Shown here in pieces: positions 36,256-45,952 of a stretch of DNA of 64,000 nt (positions are counted from its first letter, which is position 1; each line of letters opens with the position of its first letter). The notes beneath the pieces were generated by a model. The model made no database searches. It was not told the DNA's origin and saw only the letters and a program-made list of their open reading frames with translations. The stretch comes from Ruoffia sp044336205. Lineage in GTDB: Bacteria; Bacillota; Bacilli; Lactobacillales; Aerococcaceae. The position numbers and the translations under genes were made by a program. Where the stretch lies: contig CP172318.1 in NCBI GenBank assembly GCA_044336205.1, forward strand, positions 62,001 to 126,000, in the 5' to 3' direction.

Positions 36256-37653
36256 ATGGGTTCCTCGGGGTCCTTGTGGACACAGTTTATAGTAATTATA
36301 GTATTAACGGCAATTAACGCATTTTTTGCGGCAAGTGAGATTGCCTTTGTATCAGTTAACCAGTCAAAACTACGGTCATTAGCAGAAGATGGTGATAAGA
36401 AAGCTCAAAGAGTATTGAACCTGCTAGAGGATTCGGATGATTTTCTAGCGACGATTCAAGTAGCAATTACTTTGGCAGGATTCTTATCGAGTGCCTCAGC
36501 GGCGACATCATTTGCTGAGCGTTTCCAACAATACCTTCCGAACTTTCCGGGAGCAACTACAGTTGCTATTGTGGCTGTGACATTAGTTTTGTCGTATATT
36601 ACTTTAGTGTTCGGAGAATTATTCCCGAAACAAGTGGCTTTACAAATGCCTGAGAAAATAGCGATGGGAACAAGCGGGATTATCTCTATGGTTCAAACTG
36701 TTTTCAAGCCATTTGTCATCCTATTATCTGCTTTAACTGGTTTATTAAAACGTTTAACGCCGATGGACTTCTCAGAGAAGGACGAGCAATTCACTCGTGA
36801 TGAAATGAAAGTCATCTTAGCTGAGAGCCGTAAGGAAGGTTCAATTGACCTAGCTGAATTCTCAATGCTTCAAGGGGTTTTATCTTTAGATGATAAGATT
36901 GCCCGTGAGATTATGGTGCCAAGAACCGATACGATTATGGTAGATATTGAAGATGAATATGTTGATATTCTTGAAGTCTTATTGAGTACACCTTTCTCTA
37001 GAATTCCGGTTTATGAAGGGGAGAAAGATAATGTAATTGGTGTGATTCATATGAAGACACTACTCAAAAGTGCTCGTGAGAAAGGCTTCGACCATATAGA
37101 TCTTAGAGAGATTGCTAGTGAACCGCTTTTCGTTCCTTCAACTGTCTTTATCGATGACTTGCTAGTTGAGTTCAAGCGTGAGGAGACTCACCTAGCGATT
37201 CTACGTGATGAGTATGGTGGGGTAGAAGGGATTGTGACCTTAGAAGACGTCCTTGAAGAGATTGTTGGGGAAATTGAGGATGAGTCAGATATTCAAACTG
37301 CTGGTGATATTCGCAAGATTGACGATCACAATTACTATGTTAACGGAATCTTACCGATTGATAAATTCAATAGTTACTTCGATGAAGATTTAGAAAATGA
37401 CGAAGTTGATACGATCGCTGGATTAATTATCTATCATCTCGGTTATGTACCGGATGATGATGAACGAATTACGCTCCGTGCTAATGATTATTATTTAACA
37501 ACGAGTCATATTGATAATGGACGTATTCGTGGAATTCATGTCGAGATTGATGAAGATCAGAAATTAGAATATGAATACAATCTTTATCATGATGTTACCG
37601 CTGATGCGAGTGATATTACAGTCGAAGAATTATTGGACTTAGACGAGGAATAG
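36256..37653 (+). CDS. CNNM/CBS/CorC_HlyC family membrane protein (hemolysin-like)
   Basis: A 465-residue protein with an N-terminal DUF21/CNNM membrane domain (about residues 5-190, with INAFFAASEIAFVSVN), a CBS pair (about 215-340, with REIMVPRTDTIMVD and LRDEYGGVEGIVTLEDVLEE) and a C-terminal CorC_HlyC domain (about 355-445). Relatives are implicated in magnesium efflux (MpfA in Staphylococcus); the name hemolysin is historical. I chose ATG 36256 because AAGGAGAG is at the right distance. A terminator follows, so it is monocistronic. Confidence 0.93.
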   Translation: MGSSGSLWTQFIVIIVLTAINAFFAASEIAFVSVNQSKLRSLAEDGDKKAQRVLNLLEDSDDFLATIQVAITLAGFLSSASAATSFAERFQQYLPNFPGATTVAIVAVTLVLSYITLVFGELFPKQVALQMPEKIAMGTSGIISMVQTVFKPFVILLSALTGLLKRLTPMDFSEKDEQFTRDEMKVILAESRKEGSIDLAEFSMLQGVLSLDDKIAREIMVPRTDTIMVDIEDEYVDILEVLLSTPFSRIPVYEGEKDNVIGVIHMKTLLKSAREKGFDHIDLREIASEPLFVPSTVFIDDLLVEFKREETHLAILRDEYGGVEGIVTLEDVLEEIVGEIEDESDIQTAGDIRKIDDHNYYVNGILPIDKFNSYFDEDLENDEVDTIAGLIIYHLGYVPDDDERITLRANDYYLTTSHIDNGRIRGIHVEIDEDQKLEYEYNLYHDVTADASDITVEELLDLDEE

Positions 37654-37683
37654 TCTAGTTAATCCAATATCAATAAAAATAAT

Positions 37684-37752
37684 TAAAACGAACTTTGTAA
37701 AAGGAATTAGGCGACTAAGCCGTTATCCCAACAAACAAAGTTCGTTTTATAT
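37684..37752. terminator. Long-stem terminator after the CNNM gene
   Basis: AAAACGAACTTTGT pairs with ACAAAGTTCGTTTT, with an inner GGC/GCC stem, followed by ATATTTTT. Confidence 0.8.
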
Positions 37753-37757
37753 TTTTC

Positions 37758-38283
37758 TTACAAATCATATTGAGCATTTTCAAGTTTTTCAATATCAGTT
37801 TTCTTTGCTTCGATTAAAGCTTTCGTTACTTTAGTTTGGTCTTCGATAGTCCTTGTTGACATCAATTTAATAAGGTGGTCGGGCGTAATTTGTCAGTAAA
37901 GTCCGAACTTGTCCTTCACTCAACCACTGACTTCTTCTTCAGGATAATAGGATAATTTCTCCCAATAACATTCAATTACTGCCTGACTACCACAGTATAA
38001 AACCAAAGAAATACCAACCGTAAAGGCGCCACCATCTACTTGGCCATAATCCATCATAACTAATTGTTGGCTGTTGAGATTAGGCTCACTGTAATTAAGC
38101 TGTGATGATTTATTTCTAGATTTATGATTGATGTAATAAGATCTTTCGCCAATTTATCCTCGATTAAAGACACCAGCATAAAAATCAAGAGCCTCTTCTG
38201 CTCTACCTAGTTGTTCGGCACCGAAGAGCAGATTGAAACGAATTTTATGGACCTTTGCTTTTTCTTTTACCTTATCATGATAT
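37758..38283 (-). pseudogene. PhnB-like VOC family pseudogene
   Basis: A single minus-strand frame gives clear PhnB/VOC homology: NLLFGAEQLGRAEEALDFY near the start, then MDYGQVDGGAFTVGISL, and VKDKFGLY at the place of the family's WLKDKFGLSWQ. The frame has three stops: TAA after FNRG, and two TGA codons that sit exactly where family members have Trp. There is no ATG or ribosome binding site at the 5' end. It is therefore a dead gene of about 175 codons, sharing its region with the promoter of the next gene. Confidence 0.85.
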
Positions 38284-38357
38284 AATACCAATAGCTTATG
38301 AATCTAAGATATTAAAGAAAAAAACATCCAAAAGAAATAGATAGGAGTAATATAAAT

Positions 38358-39029
38358 ATGTTAAATGAAATGATGCACCGCCCGATTGTTATGCAGAAGG
38401 TGGTTGATTTTATGCGTAAAGGTCAATTGGGATTCGAAGGAGGACTGGGCGAGTTAGAAGCTTACGCTAACGAACGTGGCATTCCGGTTATCCCTCATGA
38501 AACAGCTAAATTCATTGATTTTTTCACTGCGACCATTCAACCTAAGTATATCTTAGAAATTGGTACGGCTGTTGGGTTCTCAGCCTCTTTAATGGCCCAG
38601 CACTTGCAAGCAGATGGACACCTTACGACCATTGACCGTTATGAGAAAATGTATGAACGTGCTAAAGAGAACTTTAAAAAGTTAGGCTTAGATGATCGCA
38701 TTACGTTAATAGAAGGCGATGCTGCTGAAGTGTTACCGACGCTGGAAGGTGAATTTGATTTGATTTTTATGGATAGTGCCAAAGCCAAATATATCGAATT
38801 CTATCCAGAATGTATGCGACTACTACGCCAAGGTGGAGTCTTAATTATTGACGATGTGTTCCAAGGTGGTACAGTATTAGATGATGAGTCTGAAATACCA
38901 AAACGTGTCCGTAAAATTCACCGTAAGTTGAACGAATTATTCGACACCGTACTTCAAGACCCTCATAATCGTTCGACACTTGTACCACTCGGTGATGGCT
39001 TATTAATGATAAGAAAGGAATCAAACTAA
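38358..39029 (+). CDS. SAM-dependent O-methyltransferase (YrrM-like)
   Basis: A 223-residue class I methyltransferase of the O-methyltransferase 3 family. The SAM loop is ILEIGTAVGFSASLMA; the acidic residue of motif II is in TTIDRYEKMYERA; the metal-binding segment FDLIFMDSAKAKYIEFY carries the conserved Asp and Lys, with IIDDV following. In B. subtilis the relative YrrM (TrmR) methylates 5-hydroxyuridine of tRNA, which is the best guess here. The HAD phosphatase gene starts at the base after its stop codon, so they are an operon. Confidence 0.9.
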   Translation: MLNEMMHRPIVMQKVVDFMRKGQLGFEGGLGELEAYANERGIPVIPHETAKFIDFFTATIQPKYILEIGTAVGFSASLMAQHLQADGHLTTIDRYEKMYERAKENFKKLGLDDRITLIEGDAAEVLPTLEGEFDLIFMDSAKAKYIEFYPECMRLLRQGGVLIIDDVFQGGTVLDDESEIPKRVRKIHRKLNELFDTVLQDPHNRSTLVPLGDGLLMIRKESN

Positions 39030-39875
39030 ATGACTAATAACATTGAATTAATCGCAATTGACCTTGATGGGACGCTTTTACGTGATGATAAAACATTAGT
39101 GAAAGAGAATATTCAAGCAATCTCGGAAGCTATTGAACAAGGTGTGCGTGTCGTTATTTGTACCGGTAGAACTTTACCAAGTATTGAATATATCTTAGAG
39201 CAGTTACCTGAAGGGGATGGTGACGAGTACTTAATCTTACAAAATGGGGCAGTCATTTATCAATTACCCAACTTAGAGATTATTCATGAGACGGTTCTAA
39301 CTAAAGAAGACCGCCAAGTGATTTACGACACTTTCATGAACAACCGCCGTCCTGAAGTTCAACTTGTCGGATTCGATGTTGATAACTTATATCTAGTGGA
39401 TGATGAGGAGGCTAATGATGCTGTTATTCATGATTCAAAGATCTTAAGTACACCCATTACTCATACAAAGTTTGAAGAAGTATTAGGGTTAGACACACTG
39501 TATAAATTCGTTGCTTTCTCTGAAGTAGAGCATATTGACCACCTACTCGCTAGCTTACCTGCTTCTATCCATGATGAAGTACACGTTGTTCGATCACTGC
39601 CAGTAGCGATTGAATTCATTCCTAAATTAGCTAACAAAGCGAATGGATTGAAAGCTCTACTTAAAGAGTTAAATCTTGAAAAAGATAAAGTGATGGCCAT
39701 TGGAGATGAATTGAATGACTTAGAGATGATAGATATGGTTGGTTTAGGTGTGGTGATGGCTAATGGTCATCCTGACGTTAAAGCCGTTGCTGACTATATT
39801 ACATTGACTAATGAGGAGGCAGGCGTGGCATACGCTATTCGTCATTTTGTCACACAACCGCCACATAATAGTTAA
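39030..39875 (+). CDS. Cof-type HAD-IIB sugar phosphatase
   Basis: A 281-residue haloacid dehalogenase-type phosphatase of the Cof/YidA group. Motif I is AIDLDGTLLRDD with both Asp residues, motif II is ICTGRT, and motif III/IV is KVMAIGDELNDLEMID, with the IIB cap between them. It should dephosphorylate small sugar phosphates or similar metabolites. Translation is coupled to the methyltransferase (stop and start adjacent), and GAAAGGAA lies within the upstream gene's end. Confidence 0.92.
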   Translation: MTNNIELIAIDLDGTLLRDDKTLVKENIQAISEAIEQGVRVVICTGRTLPSIEYILEQLPEGDGDEYLILQNGAVIYQLPNLEIIHETVLTKEDRQVIYDTFMNNRRPEVQLVGFDVDNLYLVDDEEANDAVIHDSKILSTPITHTKFEEVLGLDTLYKFVAFSEVEHIDHLLASLPASIHDEVHVVRSLPVAIEFIPKLANKANGLKALLKELNLEKDKVMAIGDELNDLEMIDMVGLGVVMANGHPDVKAVADYITLTNEEAGVAYAIRHFVTQPPHNS

Positions 39876-39971
39876 GCAATCTTCACACTTTATTAGTTTT
39901 TTTATGCTAAAGTGTATATTTGAATGAACAAGTCTTGTAAACTAAATACATATTATATTAGAGGTGAGTCA

Positions 39972-41351
39972 ATGAAAAAATTAATCATTTCCGTTATTAC
40001 GGCCTTAGTTGTGATTGTCATAGCTTATAGTGCTGGAATTGGTTATTATGCAGAGAAGTTCCAAGCGAACACAAACTTTGGAAATGTCGACATTAGTAAT
40101 CTAACGTTATCTGAAGCACAAGCCAAGATCGAACAAGATATACATGACAAAACATTTACAATTACTGAGAATGGTCAAGAATTAGGAACAATTCAATTAG
40201 GCGAATTAAATCCTGAATTACAAACAGAAGAAGTATTGGAACAAACATACAACAGCCAAAATCCGAATGAGTGGATTACTGGTTACTTCCAAACTGAAGA
40301 GCATACCAACGCTTTAATGGACAATATGAAATTGGATATGAACTTATTAAACCGTAAGTTATCTGAGATTGGATTGAGTAATGAGACACGTACTCCAGCA
40401 ACTAATGCTAGCATTGAGTACTCAGAAGCTCAAGGTTACTACGTTACAGAGGCTAAATCGGGAGATCAATTAGATCTTGATGAAGTTCAAGACTTAATTA
40501 TTAATGGTATTCAAAATGGTGAAAGTACGATTGAAGTGAATTCTGCTTACTTAGAGCCTGAAGTGACTGATTCAGATGAAGAGATCAGTCAAGTTATGGA
40601 AGAGATTGAAAAAGCCAAAGCGACTGAAATTAATCTAGAATTCGCAGGGAATAGTGTAACTATTCCTCAAGAAAAGATTGAAGAGTGGATTTACTTTGAT
40701 TCATCAAATAACATTGTGTATGATGAAGAATTAATCTACGAGTACTTAGGTACGTTGAATGAAAAATATTCAACCTATGCGAACCCTCGCCAGTTCCAAA
40801 GTACAGCTGAAGGTGTTGTAACAGTAGAACCTGGAACACTTGGATGGTCGATTGACCGTGAATCAGAGACACAAAATATCCTTGCTGATTTACAAGCAGG
40901 AGAGTCAGTCACTCGTGAACCGTCAATTGTAGGTACAGGTTATAACACAACAGATGGCAATGACATTGGAGATAGCTATATTGAAGTAAGTGTTGACTTA
41001 CAAACTATGTGGGTTTATGTCGATGGTGAACTTGTTATTGAAACACCGATTGTAACAGGACAAATCGGGACAGATACCGTACCTGGAGCTTATGCAATCT
41101 GGGATAAAGAGGAAAATGCAACTTTAAGAGGTTACAACCCTCGTACCGAGAAAGATTACCAACAACCGGTATCTTATTGGATGCCATTTGATGATACGGG
41201 CCAAGGAATTCATGATGCTAACTGGCAATCAAACTTTGGTGGAAATACTTACCAAGTATCCGGATCATTAGGATGTATTAACACACCACCAGGTGTTATG
41301 GCGAATGTATTCGACGCTGCCTATGAAGGTATGCCTGTAATTATCCACTAA
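39972..41351 (+). CDS. Membrane-anchored L,D-transpeptidase
   Basis: A 459-residue wall enzyme: one N-terminal membrane helix (about residues 3-22), two PG_binding_4-type domains (about 35-290; DISNLTLSEAQAKI then VEPGTLGWSID) and a YkuD catalytic domain (about 335-459). The catalytic motif GIHDANWQSNFG then SGSLGCIN has the His, Ser, Gly and Cys of L,D-transpeptidases. It probably forms or remodels 3-3 crosslinks. I moved the start to ATG 39972, where AGAGGTGAG precedes; the longer frame adds 16 non-signal residues. It lies upstream of walR, whose regulon commonly contains wall hydrolases. Confidence 0.93.
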   Translation: MKKLIISVITALVVIVIAYSAGIGYYAEKFQANTNFGNVDISNLTLSEAQAKIEQDIHDKTFTITENGQELGTIQLGELNPELQTEEVLEQTYNSQNPNEWITGYFQTEEHTNALMDNMKLDMNLLNRKLSEIGLSNETRTPATNASIEYSEAQGYYVTEAKSGDQLDLDEVQDLIINGIQNGESTIEVNSAYLEPEVTDSDEEISQVMEEIEKAKATEINLEFAGNSVTIPQEKIEEWIYFDSSNNIVYDEELIYEYLGTLNEKYSTYANPRQFQSTAEGVVTVEPGTLGWSIDRESETQNILADLQAGESVTREPSIVGTGYNTTDGNDIGDSYIEVSVDLQTMWVYVDGELVIETPIVTGQIGTDTVPGAYAIWDKEENATLRGYNPRTEKDYQQPVSYWMPFDDTGQGIHDANWQSNFGGNTYQVSGSLGCINTPPGVMANVFDAAYEGMPVIIH

Positions 41352-41391
41352 TAAAGTGTCAAGTATGACAAATTTTATTATTTAAGTTAAG

Positions 41392-41433
41392 ATGCAGAGT
41401 AGAGGTTAATAAGTCTTTACTTTGCATTTCTTA
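41392..41433 (+). terminator. Probable terminator after the L,D-transpeptidase
   Basis: ATGCA-AGTA-AG pairs with CT-TACT-TGCAT, with single mismatches, and TTTCTTATT follows. Confidence 0.55.
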
Positions 41434-41478
41434 TTATGAAGATATAAATTAAGAAATACTTAATTTTAAGTACAATTT

Positions 41479-41506
41479 TTGACTATATCATTAAAAAATG
41501 TATAAT
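41479..41506 (+). promoter_or_regulatory. Sigma-A promoter of walR
   Basis: TTGACT (41479-41484), 16 bases, then TATAAT (41501-41506), about 70 bases before the walR start. Confidence 0.75.
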
Positions 41507-41578
41507 TAGTATGATATATAACGAATTAAGATGAGTACTACTATTATTAATCCTTAGTGTAAGGAGGAAATGTTACTA

Positions 41579-42283
41579 ATGAAGAAAATACTTGTAGTTG
41601 ATGATGAGAAACCAATCTCAGATATAATATCATTCAATCTTTCTAATGAAGGCTATGAAGTTCTAACAAGTTTTGATGGGGAAGATGCCATTGAGCAGTT
41701 CCAAGAACATAAGCCAGACCTTGTGATTTTAGACTTAATGCTACCTAAAAAAGACGGTTTAGAAGTATGTCGTGAGATTCGCAAAGATAGTGCGGTGCCG
41801 ATTATTATGCTAACCGCCAAAGACTCAGAAATCGATAAAGTACTTGGATTAGAATTAGGTGCAGATGACTATGTAACCAAACCATTCTCTAATCGTGAAC
41901 TCGTAGCACGAGTAAAAGCTAACTTAAGACGTAATGCCTTAAAAGATCTTGATGAAGTAGAAGATTCTCCCAATGAAATTAAAGTTGGAGACTTAATCGT
42001 TCACCAAGATGCTTATATTGCTTCAAAACAAGGTAAAGAGATTGAACTAACTCACCGTGAGTTCGAACTTTTACACTATTTAGCGCAGCATATTGGACAA
42101 GTTATGACACGTGAGCACTTACTCGAGACAGTATGGGGCTACGATTATTTCGGTGATGTAAGGACAGTGGATGTGACCGTTCGTCGCTTACGTGAGAAGA
42201 TTGAAGATCAACCAAGCCATCCGACTTATATTATTACCCGTCGTGGTGTAGGTTACTTCTTGAAGAATCCAGATCAAGAATAG
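41579..42283 (+). CDS. walR: Response regulator WalR (YycF/VicR)
   Basis: A 234-residue OmpR-family regulator, the essential regulator of wall metabolism in Firmicutes. The receiver has MKKILVVDDEKPISDIISF, the phospho-Asp in VILDLMLPKKDG and the Lys in VTKPFSN; the winged helix ends in RRGVGYFLKNP. The name rests on its WalR-like sequence and on walK, walH and walI following. ATG 41579 is preferred because AAGGAGG is 11 bases away; ATG 41570 would leave only two bases. Unlike the usual operon, a strong terminator separates it from walK. Confidence 0.95.
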   Translation: MKKILVVDDEKPISDIISFNLSNEGYEVLTSFDGEDAIEQFQEHKPDLVILDLMLPKKDGLEVCREIRKDSAVPIIMLTAKDSEIDKVLGLELGADDYVTKPFSNRELVARVKANLRRNALKDLDEVEDSPNEIKVGDLIVHQDAYIASKQGKEIELTHREFELLHYLAQHIGQVMTREHLLETVWGYDYFGDVRTVDVTVRRLREKIEDQPSHPTYIITRRGVGYFLKNPDQE

Positions 42284-42303
42284 TTTCAAAATTGAATATT
42301 TAT

Positions 42304-42346
42304 AGACCTCCTTGTCGAACGGATTGTTCGAGAGGAGGTCTTTTTG
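42304..42346 (+). terminator. Strong terminator between walR and walK
   Basis: AGACCTCC pairs with GGAGGTCT, and inside it CGAAC with GTTCG, around GGATT; TTTTTG follows. It is among the strongest in the window and sits inside what is usually one operon. Confidence 0.88.
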
Positions 42347-42347
42347 T

Positions 42348-42667
42348 ACGCAAAGATGGATGTTAATTACATTAACCACCGATGAATAGATGGTTCAGCT
42401 GATTAATTAGAGTCGTCAGTGATTAAACGCCCATTCATCAGTTGGATTAATCACTTTAATCAGTTGAACAACTATCTAAGCTGGTGAATCTTTGTTTATA
42501 GCTCATTGCTGAGGCAATAATTTCCTATGAAAGCTTGTAATCTATGAAGAAAATCAATAAACTATTCTATGTGTAAATAAATGAAAAAGTTAAAATTAAG
42601 GAGCCAAAGTAAATGTTAGTAATATTTAAGCCACAAGGGCTAAAAAAGAGATGGGGAAGGTGAGCGA
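42348..42667. other. walR-walK intergenic region
   Basis: This 320-base gap holds no gene. It has repeated GATTAAT/AATCA words (for example around 42400-42470, GATTAATTAGAG, GATTAATCACTTTAATC) and must contain the walK promoter, though I cannot place one with confidence. GGGGAAGGTGAG just before 42668 is the walK ribosome binding site. Confidence 0.5.
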
Positions 42668-44524
42668 ATGAAGCAACGACCGTTTAATTTTTTTCAGTCT
42701 ATCTATTTTAAAATACCGTTATTGTTTGTGTTTATATTAGTAATTACCTTTCAATTTATCGGTGTTTTCTTCATCGATCAATTAGAAACTCAAACGATTG
42801 AGAATTTCAAACTTCAAATTAATACTCAAGGGGATTTTTTAGTTAATAATATTAGCCCAATTTTAGCCAATAATGATTCGAATACGGATAATGTGAATGG
42901 CCAATTGAATCAGACACTGGATACTTTCAGTTCGACAGCTCCGGCAAAACTGGAAGTGATTAACAGTGAAGAGACCATTATCGCAACTAACCAAGAGGTA
43001 GACTTGGCAGCAGTGGGAAACCAAACGATGAATTCGGTTGCTCGTAATGTACTTTTGTACCAGAATGAAGTGCGTAATGAATATGTTGACTCTGAAAGTG
43101 GTATCCATATATACCAAGTGATTAAGCCAATCTTAAGCTCCAGTCAATCAAGCATCTTAGGGGTCTTAGTGATTGAAGCCAATATGGAACAGATCTATAG
43201 TCAGAATAATAGTACCATTGACTTATTCTTACAGGCTTCAGTCTTTGCGATTGGTGTCGCCTTATTACTATCGTTTGTATTAAGTCAAGGATTAACCAGG
43301 CCGATCGAGAATATGCGTCAACAAGCTCTCCGTATTGCGGAAGGGGTCTACAACTACCCTGCTGAAGTCTATGGTTATGATGAGTTAGGTGAGTTGACGA
43401 TGACGATTAATGAACTAGCCGTTAAGGTTAAAGACGCTCAAGAGTCAACAGAATCTGAACGCCAAAGATTGGATGGAATCCTCAGATATATGACCGACGG
43501 GGTCATAGGTACTGACCAACGCGGACGCGTGCTCTTAGTGAACGACCGTGCCCTGTCATTATTGAATGTTCGCCAAGAACAGGTGATTGGTCATTCTATC
43601 TTAAGATTGTTGAAAATTGAATCCCAATTATCGTTAAAGGAACTACTTCAAAAAGATACTGAAATTATGATTAATCATACGAATAACAAAGGTGTTCACT
43701 CAATTTTAAAGGGCGAATTCTCGATTATTCGTCGGGAGACAGGGTTTGTAACTGGGCTTGTGTGTGTACTAACAGATGTGACCGAGCAAGAAAAGACCGA
43801 GCAAGAACAACGCGACTTTGTGTCGAATGTATCCCATGAGTTGCGCACGCCACTGACATCGATTAAAAGTTATAGCGAAGCTTTGTCTGATGGAGCTTGG
43901 CGTGATGAAACCATTGCACCACAGTTTCTGGAGGTTATCCAATCTGAGAGTAACCGAATGATTCGAATGATTGCGAATTTGCTGGACCTATCTAAGATGG
44001 ATGGGGGACAAATTGTTCTACAAACTGATTATATCGACTTGAAACGCGTGATGAACCATATTTTAGACCGTTTAGAGTTTACTTTAGAATCTGAGCATTA
44101 TGACAAGGGATATGAAATTGTGCGTGAATTTACCAGTCGAGATATCTATGTGGATATTGACCAAGATCGGATGACTCAAGTAATTGATAACATTTTGAAT
44201 AATGCGGTCAAATATTCACCAGATGGTGGCAAAATTACTGTGAAGATTGAAGATAATCACCGAAGTGTGATTGTCAGAATCTCAGATGAAGGATTAGGAA
44301 TTTCTAAGCAAGACTCTGAGAAGTTGTTTGACCGTTTCTACCGTGTAGATAAAGCACGGTCACGTGAACAAGGTGGAAGTGGGTTAGGATTAGCAATTTC
44401 TAAAGAAGTGATTGAATTACACGGGGGCTCAATTTGGGTAGATAGTATCGAAGGTAAGGGGTCAACCTTTAACTTTGAATTACCTTATACAGAGTTCTCT
44501 GATTTTGAAGAGGAGTGGATCTAG
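42668..44524 (+). CDS. walK: Sensor histidine kinase WalK (YycG/VicK)
   Basis: A 618-residue kinase with two transmembrane helices (about residues 15-36 and 188-208) enclosing an outer sensor domain of about 150 residues, then HAMP (about 210-262), PAS (about 270-370), the dimerisation domain with phospho-His390 in SNVSHELRTPLTS, and HATPase_c (N box NILNNAVKYSPDGG, G box GGSGLGLAIS). The two-helix form with an extracellular PAS-like domain is the staphylococcal/enterococcal type, not the streptococcal one-helix type. walH starts three bases after the stop. Confidence 0.95.
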   Translation: MKQRPFNFFQSIYFKIPLLFVFILVITFQFIGVFFIDQLETQTIENFKLQINTQGDFLVNNISPILANNDSNTDNVNGQLNQTLDTFSSTAPAKLEVINSEETIIATNQEVDLAAVGNQTMNSVARNVLLYQNEVRNEYVDSESGIHIYQVIKPILSSSQSSILGVLVIEANMEQIYSQNNSTIDLFLQASVFAIGVALLLSFVLSQGLTRPIENMRQQALRIAEGVYNYPAEVYGYDELGELTMTINELAVKVKDAQESTESERQRLDGILRYMTDGVIGTDQRGRVLLVNDRALSLLNVRQEQVIGHSILRLLKIESQLSLKELLQKDTEIMINHTNNKGVHSILKGEFSIIRRETGFVTGLVCVLTDVTEQEKTEQEQRDFVSNVSHELRTPLTSIKSYSEALSDGAWRDETIAPQFLEVIQSESNRMIRMIANLLDLSKMDGGQIVLQTDYIDLKRVMNHILDRLEFTLESEHYDKGYEIVREFTSRDIYVDIDQDRMTQVIDNILNNAVKYSPDGGKITVKIEDNHRSVIVRISDEGLGISKQDSEKLFDRFYRVDKARSREQGGSGLGLAISKEVIELHGGSIWVDSIEGKGSTFNFELPYTEFSDFEEEWI

Positions 44525-44527
44525 ATA

Positions 44528-45952
44528 ATGCGTAAGCGAAATACTGGAATTACGATTACTTTAGCAATTTTAGTGATAATTAGTTTTATCTTCTCTTATT
44601 TTATTTTGTATGATATTTCTTCTTTTGAAAGTCTGATTGGTAATAGCCAGCAAGCTTCTGAAGAAGAGTTACCTGCGGAAGCCTTGAGGCAAACACCATC
44701 AATCTTTAATCAGACCACGACTTTGTCTTTCCAAGATGTGACGATTGCTGATAACTACCTTGTGCGTTTAGGCCAACAATCTTATATTATTCAAGATAAG
44801 TCGACAGTGAACACTTTGAGATCTTTGATTGAAAGTCGCCCGTTTAATCTGACGGATATTGAAGAACATCAAGACGAGTCGATGATTAATAACTTATTAG
44901 ATATTGACCACCTGCAACTGGAGCTTGTTACCTCCATGCCTTTGAATGCTCATACCCGGATGTTGAATATTGAAGATGATGTGAATGCTGATATGTTGAT
45001 TGATCGAATTATCATCCCACTGACTTCGCAAGAAGATACGTCGGTCTACTTTGTCGACGCAGCTACCGATACTTATTACATCGGGAATTTGTCCAAAAAT
45101 TTAACTAAAGAAGAATTGCGTAATGCCATTAGTTTAGAGACATCCGACTTACTCGAAGTGATCCGCTATAGTGGGGTTAATAAACCAATCTATCTTCCTG
45201 TGAATGAATTAACCCTACCTTCAGAACTATTTACTTTGGAAATGATTCGAGAGAATTTGTATATTTCTGAGATATTCACCATGGGGGATTCCAATACGAC
45301 AGATGTGAGTCGCAACGATGAGACGATTGTCCGTTTTCAGAACTATCTGAACACTTTAGAAGTGAATCGAACACGACAACGATTGACATTAACGATTGGT
45401 CGAGCCGACCCAAGTGAAGCACGAACGCAGACTGAGAAACTGCGTAATGCCTATAGTATCGTTCAAGATTTTGAATATTGGGATGGTGACTTGAGATTAT
45501 TTTCATCACGGAATAACTATATTACCTTCCGTCGCTATTATAACAACTTGCCAATTCTAACCAAATCTACGCTCACTGATTATGGAGCGAATATTGTTCA
45601 ATTAAGAAGTGATTTGAGTGGTGATATTTATCGCTACTATCAACCTATGGTGACGGTTTACACTCATATTAATACGAAGTCAGAAGACCATGTTCTAATA
45701 AACCATGACCAAATCTACGCTAGTTTACAGGAGTTAGGGTACAGTATTGATAGCTTTGACAATATCTTTATTGGTTATGAATGGCAAGAAGATATGGAAG
45801 GTTTCAAGAAAGTCGAGTTGATTCCAACTTGGTTCTTCAAATTGGGAGCTCAATATTATACCTTAGAAGAAGTGATGGAAGATTCATTCTATAATATCTG
45901 GCAAGACTACCAGAATTCAATCAATGCATCGACTGAAGGGAGTGATGATTAA
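44528..45952 (+). CDS. walH: WalK accessory protein WalH (YycH)
   Basis: A 474-residue membrane-anchored protein: one N-terminal helix (about residues 8-27) followed by an extracytoplasmic domain of mixed alpha/beta type. Identity rests on position between walK and walI, size, topology and general YycH-like sequence. YycH and YycI interact with WalK through their helices and adjust its activity. The start lies three bases after walK; GAGGAG within the walK end is the likely ribosome site. Its stop overlaps walI by one base. Confidence 0.88.
   Translation: MRKRNTGITITLAILVIISFIFSYFILYDISSFESLIGNSQQASEEELPAEALRQTPSIFNQTTTLSFQDVTIADNYLVRLGQQSYIIQDKSTVNTLRSLIESRPFNLTDIEEHQDESMINNLLDIDHLQLELVTSMPLNAHTRMLNIEDDVNADMLIDRIIIPLTSQEDTSVYFVDAATDTYYIGNLSKNLTKEELRNAISLETSDLLEVIRYSGVNKPIYLPVNELTLPSELFTLEMIRENLYISEIFTMGDSNTTDVSRNDETIVRFQNYLNTLEVNRTRQRLTLTIGRADPSEARTQTEKLRNAYSIVQDFEYWDGDLRLFSSRNNYITFRRYYNNLPILTKSTLTDYGANIVQLRSDLSGDIYRYYQPMVTVYTHINTKSEDHVLINHDQIYASLQELGYSIDSFDNIFIGYEWQEDMEGFKKVELIPTWFFKLGAQYYTLEEVMEDSFYNIWQDYQNSINASTEGSDD

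Noticed and set aside
42348..42667. WalR-binding direct repeats before walK
   Set aside because: TGTAAT and TGTAAA words occur, but no second half-site at the required five-base spacing matches well.
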